From Photobacterium halotolerans DSM 18316 (GTDB taxonomy: Bacteria; Pseudomonadota; Gammaproteobacteria; Enterobacterales; Vibrionaceae): DNA of 64,000 nt. Numbering within the stretch: position 1 is the first letter of the stretch; each line of letters starts with the position of its first letter. The stretch covers positions 753,348 to 817,347 of the forward strand of contig NZ_KE384319.1 of NCBI RefSeq assembly GCF_000425165.1. The letters run 5' to 3'. Shown here in pieces: positions 38,056-45,646 of this stretch. The notes beneath the pieces are model-generated. The model saw nothing but the letters and a program-made list of their open reading frames with translations, did not search any database and was not told the DNA's origin. Made by a program: the position numbers and the translations under genes.

Positions 38056-39666
38056 TCAGCTCACCCGGCTCACCGCGCGGCCATGTCCGGCTGCGTGCTC
38101 GCCTGCCAGTACCCTGGCTGCTGCGGCAGCACTTTCTGGGCGGGACGAGTGCGCACAGAGGTAGTGCGAGACAGAAGGATAACGCAGCAAGTCATAAGGG
38201 CTGCGCAACGCCACAACGATCAGATTGCCAAAATCCTGACTGAGTTGCTGAACCAGTTGTTGAGCCTGCACCTGATCAAAGTCTTCACCGGGCAGCGGGT
38301 GGTTTTCTGTGACTACCACCAGGTAACCCTCACTGCAGCTGTCGGGGAGCTGATCGACAGTGACTTCCTGCCACACGGCCTCGCTCTGGCGCAGGGTTTG
38401 AATGAAAGCCTCATAAGCAGGCTGAGACTGGTTAGGCCCGATCCCTCTGGGGTTGGTCAGGTTATGATAGCTGGACTCGGGCGTGGCATTGATGACATAC
38501 AGTTTCTGGCCACTGGTATCTGCACCGCCGCGCACCCAGGTCACCGCTGATTCTGCCGCCTGCCTGGCCACTATCTGACCGGCAGGCATCGAGACTTTGT
38601 GGAACAGCGGCATGGGCAGCAGCTTATCCAGTTTAAAGCGCACCACTTTTTGCAACGCGGTATCAATCACTTGCTCGGACAGTTCGCCAGATTTCACGGC
38701 ATCTATCACACCATGAATCATCGCCAGCTGCTTATCCAGGTACGCCTCAGAGTGATCATAATGCTCTTCAGAGAGCATGATCATGGTAATCCCGGCCTGC
38801 ATGGCTTTAACAGCGGCCTCAACCGGCGTGTAATGATGCTGGATGGCGCCCATGTTCATGCTGTCTGAGATAATAATGCCGTCAAATCCCATATCTTTAC
38901 GCAGCACCTGCTGCAAGATAGTCGCTGACAGTGTCGCCGGATAAGTGTCGTCGAGCTGCGGATAAAGAATGTGGCTGGTCATCACCAGATCCACCCCGGC
39001 ATTGATTGCCGCCTGAAACGGCGCCAGATCATTGGCTTTCAGCTCATCGTAAGATTTATCGACGCGGGGGATATCCCTGTGGGTGTCTCCCTGCGTGTCA
39101 CCATGGCCGGGAAAATGCTTGGCGCAGGCGATGATGTCGCCTTGGTGTAATCCGCGAACCGCAGCGGCAGAATGGGCACTGACTTTCTTTGGCTGATCGC
39201 CAAACGAGCGGGTATCAATGATCGGCGATTCAGGGTTGAAGTTCACATCACAGCAGGGGCCAAGGATGCAGTTAAAGCCGGCATAGCGCATTTCATCACC
39301 GATCACTTTATACATGCGTTCCGTCCCCGTCACGGCGTCCGGCACCCCCAGAGCAAGATTACCCGGCCCGGTCGTCGACTCACCCACCAGAACCCCCCAA
39401 GCGCCTTCCTGATCGACACCCAGCAACAAAGGCAAACGGTGGTGATGTTTGACTATCACATCCAGCGACTGATTCAGCTGATGCGCTTCGGTGAAAGTTT
39501 CCGCGTTATCCTGGCTTAAGTAACAGCCGCCAAGGTTATACTCTGCAATCATCTGACGCGCCGCCTCGGCAGATTTGCCGGGAAACGCCAGAATAAACAG
39601 CTGGCCCACTTTCTCCTTGAGTGTCCAGCCGGCAATCAGCTCTGCCACTTGTGTTTCTGCAGCCAT
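38056..39666 (-). CDS. Glycoside hydrolase family 3, beta-N-acetylglucosaminidase type
   Basis: 536 residues without a signal peptide, so cytoplasmic. The TIM-barrel domain carries the NagZ-type signature CAKHFPGHGDTQGDTHRDIP and the nucleophile Asp in GIIISDSMNMGAIQ; VDQEGAWGVLVGES is a related active-site loop. It is longer than NagZ (about 341), with an extra C-terminal GH3 domain (residues about 370-510). It probably releases GlcNAc from imported chito-oligosaccharides or muropeptide sugars. It starts 37 bases after the permease gene, in one operon with the ABC importer. Confidence 0.85.
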   Translation of the reverse strand: MAAETQVAELIAGWTLKEKVGQLFILAFPGKSAEAARQMIAEYNLGGCYLSQDNAETFTEAHQLNQSLDVIVKHHHRLPLLLGVDQEGAWGVLVGESTTGPGNLALGVPDAVTGTERMYKVIGDEMRYAGFNCILGPCCDVNFNPESPIIDTRSFGDQPKKVSAHSAAAVRGLHQGDIIACAKHFPGHGDTQGDTHRDIPRVDKSYDELKANDLAPFQAAINAGVDLVMTSHILYPQLDDTYPATLSATILQQVLRKDMGFDGIIISDSMNMGAIQHHYTPVEAAVKAMQAGITMIMLSEEHYDHSEAYLDKQLAMIHGVIDAVKSGELSEQVIDTALQKVVRFKLDKLLPMPLFHKVSMPAGQIVARQAAESAVTWVRGGADTSGQKLYVINATPESSYHNLTNPRGIGPNQSQPAYEAFIQTLRQSEAVWQEVTVDQLPDSCSEGYLVVVTENHPLPGEDFDQVQAQQLVQQLSQDFGNLIVVALRSPYDLLRYPSVSHYLCAHSSRPESAAAAARVLAGEHAAGHGRAVSRVS

Positions 39667-39703
39667 GTTTCTCTCCCCATCATCCTTAATAAAAGTAAAA
39701 TCG

Positions 39704-40681
39704 TTATTTCTTACGTAACTGACGAATCTGGCCCATGGTGAAAGTCACCGCCACAATCACAATAATGCCGCGCAGGATCAGCTGCTGATCGACATTCAGC
39801 CCCATCAAGATCAGGCCGTTATTCACCATTCCCATAATGAGCGCCCCGATCACCGAGCCGATAACCGCGCCTTTACCGCCAAACAAGTTGGTGCCGCCAA
39901 TGATCACGGCGGCGATCACCAGCATCAGGTCGTTCTCACCCAAGGTGTAGCGGGCACTGTACAGACGGCCTGAGTACAAAATACCGGCCAGCGCCGCAAG
40001 AAAGCCGTTCAGCATCAGCACATACAGTTTGATGCGGTTAACATTGATCCCTGAATACATGGCCGAGACTTTATTGCCGCCGGTCGCCAGTACGTGCTTA
40101 CCAAAAGTGGTATTGCGCAGCACAAAGGCGCCGATGACGGTGACGATAATGGTCCAGATGAACAGGATGGAAAACGGGCCTATGTCGCCGGATCCAAAGA
40201 TGAAGGTATAGGTATCATTATCAATCGGAATCGACTGCAGCGAAGTAGACCAGCGGGCAATACCGGTAATGATACCCGTGGTACCGAGCGTCACCAGAAA
40301 AGAAGGGATACCCACCTGAGTGACAAAAATCCCGTTCACGAAACCTATCATGGTGCCCACCATCAGAGCGGCAGACACCGCGAGCAAAATACTGTCGGTT
40401 TCCTGCAGTGTCAGGGCTGACACTATGGCGGCCAGGGCAACCGTAGCGCCAAAAGACAGATCAATCTCGGCGGCACTCAGCACAAAGGTCATCCCCACCG
40501 CCATGATAGCGATAGTTGCCGTCTGGCGGGCAATGTTCATCAGGTTCACTGAGGTGAGAAATCCTTTGTCGTGCAGCATCACCGAAAAGAAGATGAAGAT
40601 GCCGATAAAGACAAAGTAAATGATGTAATCGCGCCAGTTAATGCGGCTTGTACGTGGCGGCTGAAGTGTTTTCTCGTTCAT
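39704..40681 (-). CDS. Ribose-type sugar ABC transporter, permease
   Basis: Inner-membrane subunit of a CUT2-family importer, 325 residues from ATG 40681 with AAGGAATTGCGA upstream. Eight to ten hydrophobic segments; RbsC-type signatures AVGMTFVLSAAEIDLSFGAT, GTTGIITGIARW and VIIGGTNLFGGKGAVIGSVI. It lies 16 bases after the ATPase gene and before the GH3 gene. Co-occurrence with a cytoplasmic beta-N-acetylglucosaminidase suggests an amino-sugar glycoside substrate; ribose is unlikely. Confidence 0.9.
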   Translation of the reverse strand: MNEKTLQPPRTSRINWRDYIIYFVFIGIFIFFSVMLHDKGFLTSVNLMNIARQTATIAIMAVGMTFVLSAAEIDLSFGATVALAAIVSALTLQETDSILLAVSAALMVGTMIGFVNGIFVTQVGIPSFLVTLGTTGIITGIARWSTSLQSIPIDNDTYTFIFGSGDIGPFSILFIWTIIVTVIGAFVLRNTTFGKHVLATGGNKVSAMYSGINVNRIKLYVLMLNGFLAALAGILYSGRLYSARYTLGENDLMLVIAAVIIGGTNLFGGKGAVIGSVIGALIMGMVNNGLILMGLNVDQQLILRGIIVIVAVTFTMGQIRQLRKK

Positions 40682-40697
40682 TCGCAATTCCTTATCC

Positions 40698-42185
40698 TTA
40701 CTGCACTGCTGCCAGCAATGCGTCTTCCGTCATACGCTGGCCACTGAAATGGCGAACGATCCGCCCTTTATTGACCACATAAATTACATCGCAGAAACTG
40801 CCGACTTCGGCATATTCACTGGACACAAAAATCACGCCGTTACCCTGAGCGACATACTGATTGACAATTTTCATGATTTCGTATTTCGCATTGATATCAA
40901 TGCCGAAGGTCGGATCATCAAGCAGCAGCACTTTGGCATCAGTTGACAGACATTTGCCAATCACCACTTTCTGCTGATTACCGCCGGACAAAAAACGTAC
41001 CGGCTGCGACACGCCCGTCGTCTTCACCCCCAGTTTCTTAATCGTGGCTTCCACCATGGACTGGCCTTTGGCTTTATTCAGCACCATGGATCGTGAAATC
41101 CGGTCAAACGAGGCCATCAATACGTTGTCTTCAACAGAAAAATCCAGCACCAGCCCCTGCGAACGGCGCTCTTCCGGCACCATGTTGATCCCGTTTTCTA
41201 TCGCCTGCCGGGGCGAGTGAATCTTCACTGCCCGGCCGTTCACCCGCACTTCGCCGCTCTGTATCGGCGTTAAGCCATAAATGGCTTCCAGAATTTCCGT
41301 TCTGCCGCTGCCCAGTAATCCTGCCAGGCCTACCACCTGGCCGGGCATCACCTTAAGGGATACTGCATCAAGATCGCAGGTCGTGACATTGCACAGCTCC
41401 AATAACGGCACAGTTTCTGATGTGGATGTCGCCGGGCGGTCCCAGATAAAATCCGTGTCGGTTTTACTGCCCAGCATGGCTTCGACCAAGGCATCAACCG
41501 AGGTGTCTGCCGTCTGGGTTTCCAGTACGGTATAGCCATCCCGCAGCACAGTGACCGCATCACAGATCCGCATGATGTCACTCATGTAATGCGTAATGTA
41601 GATAATAGAAATGCCTCTGCTTTTGAGTTTTTCTATCACAGCGAACAGTGCATTGATTTCATTATTCGACAATGAAGCAGTTGGCTCGTCCAGCACCAGA
41701 ATGCGGGCATCCATTGCCATGGCTTTGGCAATCTCAATAAACTGCTGCTCACCGACGCTTAAACTCTCCACCTTCTGCCGGGGATCTATATCGACCCCTA
41801 GCGTTGCCAGAATCGGTTCGGCCTGACGCACCCGATCACGGTTGGAGATCAGTGCCGAACGCTGTTGCGAGTGAGTCAGAAAAATATTGTCGGCCACACT
41901 CAGGCTGGGGATCAGGCTGAGATCCTGATAGACCATAGCAATCCCTTTCGCCTGTGCATCTTTCGGGGTGGCGAAATAACTCTCTTCGCCAAAAAGACGG
42001 ATCTCACCGCCATCGCGCTGATGAAAACCATTGATCAGTTTGACCAGAGTCGATTTACCGGCCCCGTTCTGACCAACCAGAGCATGTACCTCGCCGGTTT
42101 TCAGGGTGAAATTGACCTCTTTCAGCACCGGATTACCATCAAAGCCTTTTTTAAGGCGACGGGCTTCAATTGCATTCACTTCCAT
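40698..42185 (-). CDS. Ribose-type sugar ABC transporter, tandem ATPase
   Basis: 495 residues from ATG 42185 (MEVNAIEARRLKKGF) behind GAAGAGGTATTCA; upstream in-frame codons lack a site. There are two ABC domains as in RbsA/MglA. The first has Walker A GQNGAGKSTLVKL, signature LSVGEQQFIEIAKAM and Walker B ILVLDEPTAS. The second has a degenerate Walker A (GLLGSGRTEIL), signature LSGGNQQKVVIGKCL and VLLLDDPTFGID, a pattern normal for the family. It pairs with the permease and binding protein on either side. Confidence 0.92.
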   Translation of the reverse strand: MEVNAIEARRLKKGFDGNPVLKEVNFTLKTGEVHALVGQNGAGKSTLVKLINGFHQRDGGEIRLFGEESYFATPKDAQAKGIAMVYQDLSLIPSLSVADNIFLTHSQQRSALISNRDRVRQAEPILATLGVDIDPRQKVESLSVGEQQFIEIAKAMAMDARILVLDEPTASLSNNEINALFAVIEKLKSRGISIIYITHYMSDIMRICDAVTVLRDGYTVLETQTADTSVDALVEAMLGSKTDTDFIWDRPATSTSETVPLLELCNVTTCDLDAVSLKVMPGQVVGLAGLLGSGRTEILEAIYGLTPIQSGEVRVNGRAVKIHSPRQAIENGINMVPEERRSQGLVLDFSVEDNVLMASFDRISRSMVLNKAKGQSMVEATIKKLGVKTTGVSQPVRFLSGGNQQKVVIGKCLSTDAKVLLLDDPTFGIDINAKYEIMKIVNQYVAQGNGVIFVSSEYAEVGSFCDVIYVVNKGRIVRHFSGQRMTEDALLAAVQ

Positions 42186-42242
42186 TGAATACCTCTTCAT
42201 AGCGGTATGCCGACTGCACACTGGCATACCTGCAAACCGAAA

Positions 42243-43325
42243 TTAATGTTGCAGTGCTTTTTGCACCGAAGCCGGTGCTTCGCGGCGTAGCGCCTGCTGC
42301 CAGGCATCAGCCAGATTGTCGCGGGTCACCGCACTGGCACTGACGGTGACAAAAGGTGGCGTGTATTCACCCAGTTTCGCCAGCGCGCCCATGCGCGCCA
42401 GCGTCTGCCCCAGGTCATAAGGCAAATCGGTGACGATACCGGCAACGTTGCGGCCTTTGGCCATATCCAGCGCATTGGCAGCGCCGAGATCCATGGTCAC
42501 CACTTTGATGTCTTTACGTCCCGCGGCACGCGTTGCCGCGACTACGCCTTCGGCAATGCTGTCCCAGGGGGCATAAATGGCGGTCATGTCCGGGTACTGG
42601 GTAATCAGTGCCGAGGCAACCACTTCACCGTCATTCGCATTGGCGATACCGCGTTTTGCCACAATCTCGATATCCGGGTAGTTTTTCTGCAGGTTGGTCA
42701 GTACCGCCTGATCACGCTGATTGGTGACGTAATAATTGGCTTCGTGATAAATAAACCCGACCTTGCCTTGATTGCCCACCGCCTTGGCAATCATGTCCGC
42801 GGCCAGTTTACCCATCTGGAACAAGTCATCCGTCACGATACCGGCATAGTCTTTGCCATGTTCAAAACCACTGGGCAGGTTGCTGATCAGCACCAGTTTG
42901 CTGCCCTGCTGCACCGCGGGTTTAAACGCCGCGGCGCCAGATACCGGATCGACCACCAGCGCAATCAGAATGTCAGGCTTCATGGCCATCGTGGTTTCGA
43001 CATCCGTTTTTTGCTTATTGGCATCGAATTCCGCATCCGTCACAGCCACCACATCAATATTGAGCTCGGCAAACATGTCTTTTGCACCATCAATCAGGGC
43101 GTTAGACCAGTCAGATGTGCTGTGCATCAGAATCGCCGCGGTGTACTCCCTGGTTTTAATCGCATTTGCTTGTGATGCATTTAACGTCACCTCGGTATAA
43201 GGCGTTGCTGTTTCTCCGTTAGGGCCTTGTGTTGAGGTCACTTCCGCCATTGAAGGCATCGCCACTGCCAATAGCGTAGTGAAACCTAAGGTTTGGCATG
43301 CCTGAGCGATTTTTTTCAATTTCAT
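42243..43325 (-). CDS. Sugar ABC transporter, periplasmic binding protein
   Basis: Type I periplasmic binding protein of the RbsB/Peripla_BP_4 group, 360 residues from ATG 43325 with GGTGGG upstream. The signal peptide is long (MKLKKIAQACQTLGFTTLLA ... MPSMA). It is the first gene of the operon binding protein, ATPase, permease, GH3. The motif around VVDPVSGAAAFKPAVQQGSK fits the hinge region. The sugar bound cannot be deduced, but the linked hydrolase points to a GlcNAc glycoside. Confidence 0.87.
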   Translation of the reverse strand: MKLKKIAQACQTLGFTTLLAVAMPSMAEVTSTQGPNGETATPYTEVTLNASQANAIKTREYTAAILMHSTSDWSNALIDGAKDMFAELNIDVVAVTDAEFDANKQKTDVETTMAMKPDILIALVVDPVSGAAAFKPAVQQGSKLVLISNLPSGFEHGKDYAGIVTDDLFQMGKLAADMIAKAVGNQGKVGFIYHEANYYVTNQRDQAVLTNLQKNYPDIEIVAKRGIANANDGEVVASALITQYPDMTAIYAPWDSIAEGVVAATRAAGRKDIKVVTMDLGAANALDMAKGRNVAGIVTDLPYDLGQTLARMGALAKLGEYTPPFVTVSASAVTRDNLADAWQQALRREAPASVQKALQH

Positions 43326-43347
43326 TCCCTGTCCCACCTGTTTGCTT

Positions 43348-43366
43348 GAGTATTACATGAGTATTA
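43348..43366. promoter_or_regulatory. Direct repeat GAGTATTA x2 upstream of the sugar ABC operon
   Basis: GAGTATTA-CAT-GAGTATTA, two exact octamers with an 11-base period, 23 bases upstream of the binding-protein start. Also in this 313-base divergent region are ACCTATAA (43532-43539) and TGATAGGT (43558-43565), everted arms resembling the zwf palindrome. Candidate binding sites for the divergent PAS-LuxR regulator or another factor. Confidence 0.35.
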
Positions 43367-43638
43367 ATATAGGTGTTTTTTGGGTATTTAATGCGATCAA
43401 GATCTCGACACATCATCATTACATAGTGATAACAATCACAACAACGGTTGAAAAAACAACGTATCACTCATTGATCAGGCAAATAACACCGGTTAATTGC
43501 GTAATGAGATGAGATAAAACACCTAACAAATACCTATAAACAAAAAAGCAAGGTGATTGATAGGTAAAAGCTGGGTATCATGGCAGGGTAATACTGACCA
43601 GGGCCGTCGGTCAGTAGCAAACGAGGTAATCAGGAAAC

Positions 43639-44439
43639 ATGAGTCAGCACACCGCCAATCAACACAGCAACTCTGCCAAAGTGACTGCCGGTATTTACCA
43701 GCAAATACTGGCGCACCACGATATCTACTTCATTGCATTTGATCAGCATGAGCAGGTGATTGCCAGTAACTACCCGGTTGCGACGCTCACACTAAAGCAG
43801 CTGGATGATCTCGTTTTCCTGGTCGGCCCGGCCAATATTGCGCAGATCAGATCAGTGCTGTTGCAGCAAACCGATCAATGCCGTTTCTCTGTCGCCAATC
43901 TGGCCTTCGAAACGCTGTGTCTGCAAGAGGGTAATGCGCCTGCTGTCTATTGCCTGCAAATTAAAGCTAAGGACGACAATGCAGCCGAGCCTAAACTGTC
44001 TGCCATTGAGCAGGATTATAAAATCATCAACGAGCTTGCCAGCTCCCTGAGTTTCCTCACAACAGCGTCAGAAAATCATCTGCCTGAACATTTGCAGCAG
44101 GAAGTGCGCGATATCCATTTACCGGAAGTGGAAGCCCGCCTGAAACAGGTGCAGGATCCCGGACTGAAAATGTGCCTGGAGATTGTGAAATCCAATATGG
44201 AAAGTCTGCTGAACGATGCGCCGGGGATGAACAGCCGTTTGCTGGAGGTGCTGACCCCGTCAGAACTGCAGGTTGCAGAATTCATTCGAGGCGGGATGTC
44301 GAGTAAAGAAATTGCGAGCACCCTGAATGTGGCGCGCAAGACAGTGGAAAACCACAGAAACAGCTTACGCAATAAACTGGGTATAACAAACAGAGGGGTA
44401 AATCTCAGGAATTACCTGTTGAGCCTGGAAAAGAAATAA
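43639..44439 (+). CDS. PAS/LuxR-type transcriptional regulator
   Basis: 266 residues. The N-terminal part (about 15-110) reads like a PAS sensor (AGIYQQILAHHDIYFIAFDQ, then QVIASNYPV). A helical linker (about 125-195) with LPEHLQQEVRDIHLPEVEAR follows, and a C-terminal LuxR helix-turn-helix with LTPSELQVAEFIRGGMSSKE and NVARKTVENHRNSLRNKLGI. No receiver domain, so it is a stand-alone sensor-regulator. AGGAAAC precedes ATG 43639. It is divergent from the sugar ABC/GH3 operon, which it probably controls; the ligand is unknown. Confidence 0.82.
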   Translation: MSQHTANQHSNSAKVTAGIYQQILAHHDIYFIAFDQHEQVIASNYPVATLTLKQLDDLVFLVGPANIAQIRSVLLQQTDQCRFSVANLAFETLCLQEGNAPAVYCLQIKAKDDNAAEPKLSAIEQDYKIINELASSLSFLTTASENHLPEHLQQEVRDIHLPEVEARLKQVQDPGLKMCLEIVKSNMESLLNDAPGMNSRLLEVLTPSELQVAEFIRGGMSSKEIASTLNVARKTVENHRNSLRNKLGITNRGVNLRNYLLSLEKK

Positions 44440-44478
44440 TCGTCCCTGATACAGAATTGTCTGTGTCAAACTTCTGAC

Positions 44479-44703
44479 TTAACACCCGTTAGCGGTACGC
44501 AGGCGTTTCGGCCACTGAGCCGTACCGGACGACAGCATGACAATCTTCCCTTCCCGTGCTTCACCCGAATGATGGGAAAGCACATTACCCAGTAGCGGTT
44601 CTACTTTCATAGGACTGCGCGAAGCCGGAATCATGTCGATTAAACGGGAGAACTCTTCAAATCCCATTGGTTCCAGATGATTTGTTCGAATTTTCATGTT
44701 CAT
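44479..44703 (-). CDS. Small hypothetical protein, 74 residues
   Basis: Starts MNMKIRTNHLEPMGFEEFSR and ends WPKRLRTANGC; soluble, basic C-terminus. ATG 44703 or 44697; AAAGGAG lies upstream at rather long spacing. Convergent with the LuxR gene and divergent from the hemolysin operon, whose regulatory region it borders. I do not recognise a family. The plausible ribosome binding site and balanced composition favour a real gene, but a regulatory remnant is possible. Confidence 0.5.
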   Translation of the reverse strand: MNMKIRTNHLEPMGFEEFSRLIDMIPASRSPMKVEPLLGNVLSHHSGEAREGKIVMLSSGTAQWPKRLRTANGC

Positions 44704-44953
44704 TGCGCTTCTACACTCCTTTCCTTGGCGGTCATCATCGCAACAAAATATGACAATAATAAATCTCAATGTGACATTTATGTTAAACGTTAATTCCCTG
44801 TAAGAAATTGACATATCCCTCAATAATCTGGACGTACCTCTTGTATCACCACGAGCAAGGTCACAAATATTAAAGATAGGAAACATAATTAAAATCAATA
44901 TATCACCTGATTGCGACAGCAAAGCCGTAAAGATTAGATGATTATTTTTATGT

Positions 44954-44970
44954 CTTAAGTCTGTCTTAAG
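44954..44970 (+). promoter_or_regulatory. PmrA/BasR-type box, CTTAAG-N5-CTTAAG
   Basis: Two exact CTTAAG half-sites, TCTGT between them, inside the longer direct repeat TGTCTTAAG (44951-44959 and 44962-44970, period 11). This is the published PmrA/BasR recognition pattern. The second half-site ends 19 bases before a TATACA -10-like element, so a bound regulator would take the -35 position. The operon downstream encodes an OmpR-family regulator of this class, which suggests autoregulation. Confidence 0.65.
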
Positions 44971-44980
44971 TTTCCCTTTC

Positions 44981-45002
44981 TAAGGTGTGTATACATACCT
45001 TA
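44981..45002 (+). promoter_or_regulatory. 22-bp palindrome over the hemolysin-operon -10 region
   Basis: Arms TAAGGT-G-TGTA and TACA-T-ACCTTA form an inverted repeat with a single mismatched pair. The centre provides TATACA (44990-44995), a good -10 element. The repeat ends just before the AAGGGGAAAT ribosome binding site of the gene at 45017. It could be a repressor operator or a 5'-UTR hairpin. Confidence 0.5.
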
Positions 45003-45016
45003 AGGGGAAATAGGCG

Positions 45017-45646
45017 ATGAATCAGAATAATTCTAACAAATTAACCCTGGTGCATATTGATAAAGATCATCCTTTTCGTGACAAAACAGAATCTTATGTT
45101 GCTTCACGCTATGCTTGTGCCTTTCACGCCCGTATCCACACCTTCATGCCCGACTTCCTGGCATTGGTTGATGATCAGAATCAACTCCTGTCAGTATGCG
45201 GTTTTCAGTCTGCTGACGCCGGACCGCTGTTTCTGGAGCAGTATCTGGATCTGCCCGCTGACCGCCTGATGTCTGAGCAATTTGGCCTGCCTGTCTCCCG
45301 CTGCGAATTGATTGAATTCGGCCAGCTGGCTGCATTTTCTAAAGGAATGTCATCTTTGCACTTCACCCTGATTGCCCGGCACCTGGTTAATCTGGGCTAC
45401 CACTGGTGCATTTTCACCGCTACCGGGCCACTGCAGGCCATGATGCGCCGGTTCGGGTTAACCCCTCATATACTGGCAGATGCATCAGCCGATCGGATTC
45501 CGGACGCTGAAAAAATCTGGGGCACTTATTATTGTCACCAGCCCAGAATATCAGGAGGCAACCTGGCGGCCGGCCTGCAAGCTCTGATGCAGCGCCAGCA
45601 GTCGTCACCGCTCGTGCTCAGCCTGCCCCAGGGAGGACAGGCATGA
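45017..45646 (+). CDS. Thermostable hemolysin (delta-VPH) family, GNAT-like protein
   Basis: 209 residues. Family features are the N-terminal HIDKDHPFRDKTESYVASRY, then FLEQYLDLPADRLMSEQFG and ELIEFGQLAAFSKG. The T_hemolysin family is named from Vibrio delta-VPH, but its fold relates it to GNAT acyltransferases and autoinducer synthases. No signal peptide, so an enzymatic role inside the cell is more likely than pore formation. First gene of a six-gene operon; its stop overlaps the next start (ATGA). AAGGGGAAATAGGCG precedes ATG 45017. Confidence 0.85.
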   Translation: MNQNNSNKLTLVHIDKDHPFRDKTESYVASRYACAFHARIHTFMPDFLALVDDQNQLLSVCGFQSADAGPLFLEQYLDLPADRLMSEQFGLPVSRCELIEFGQLAAFSKGMSSLHFTLIARHLVNLGYHWCIFTATGPLQAMMRRFGLTPHILADASADRIPDAEKIWGTYYCHQPRISGGNLAAGLQALMQRQQSSPLVLSLPQGGQA

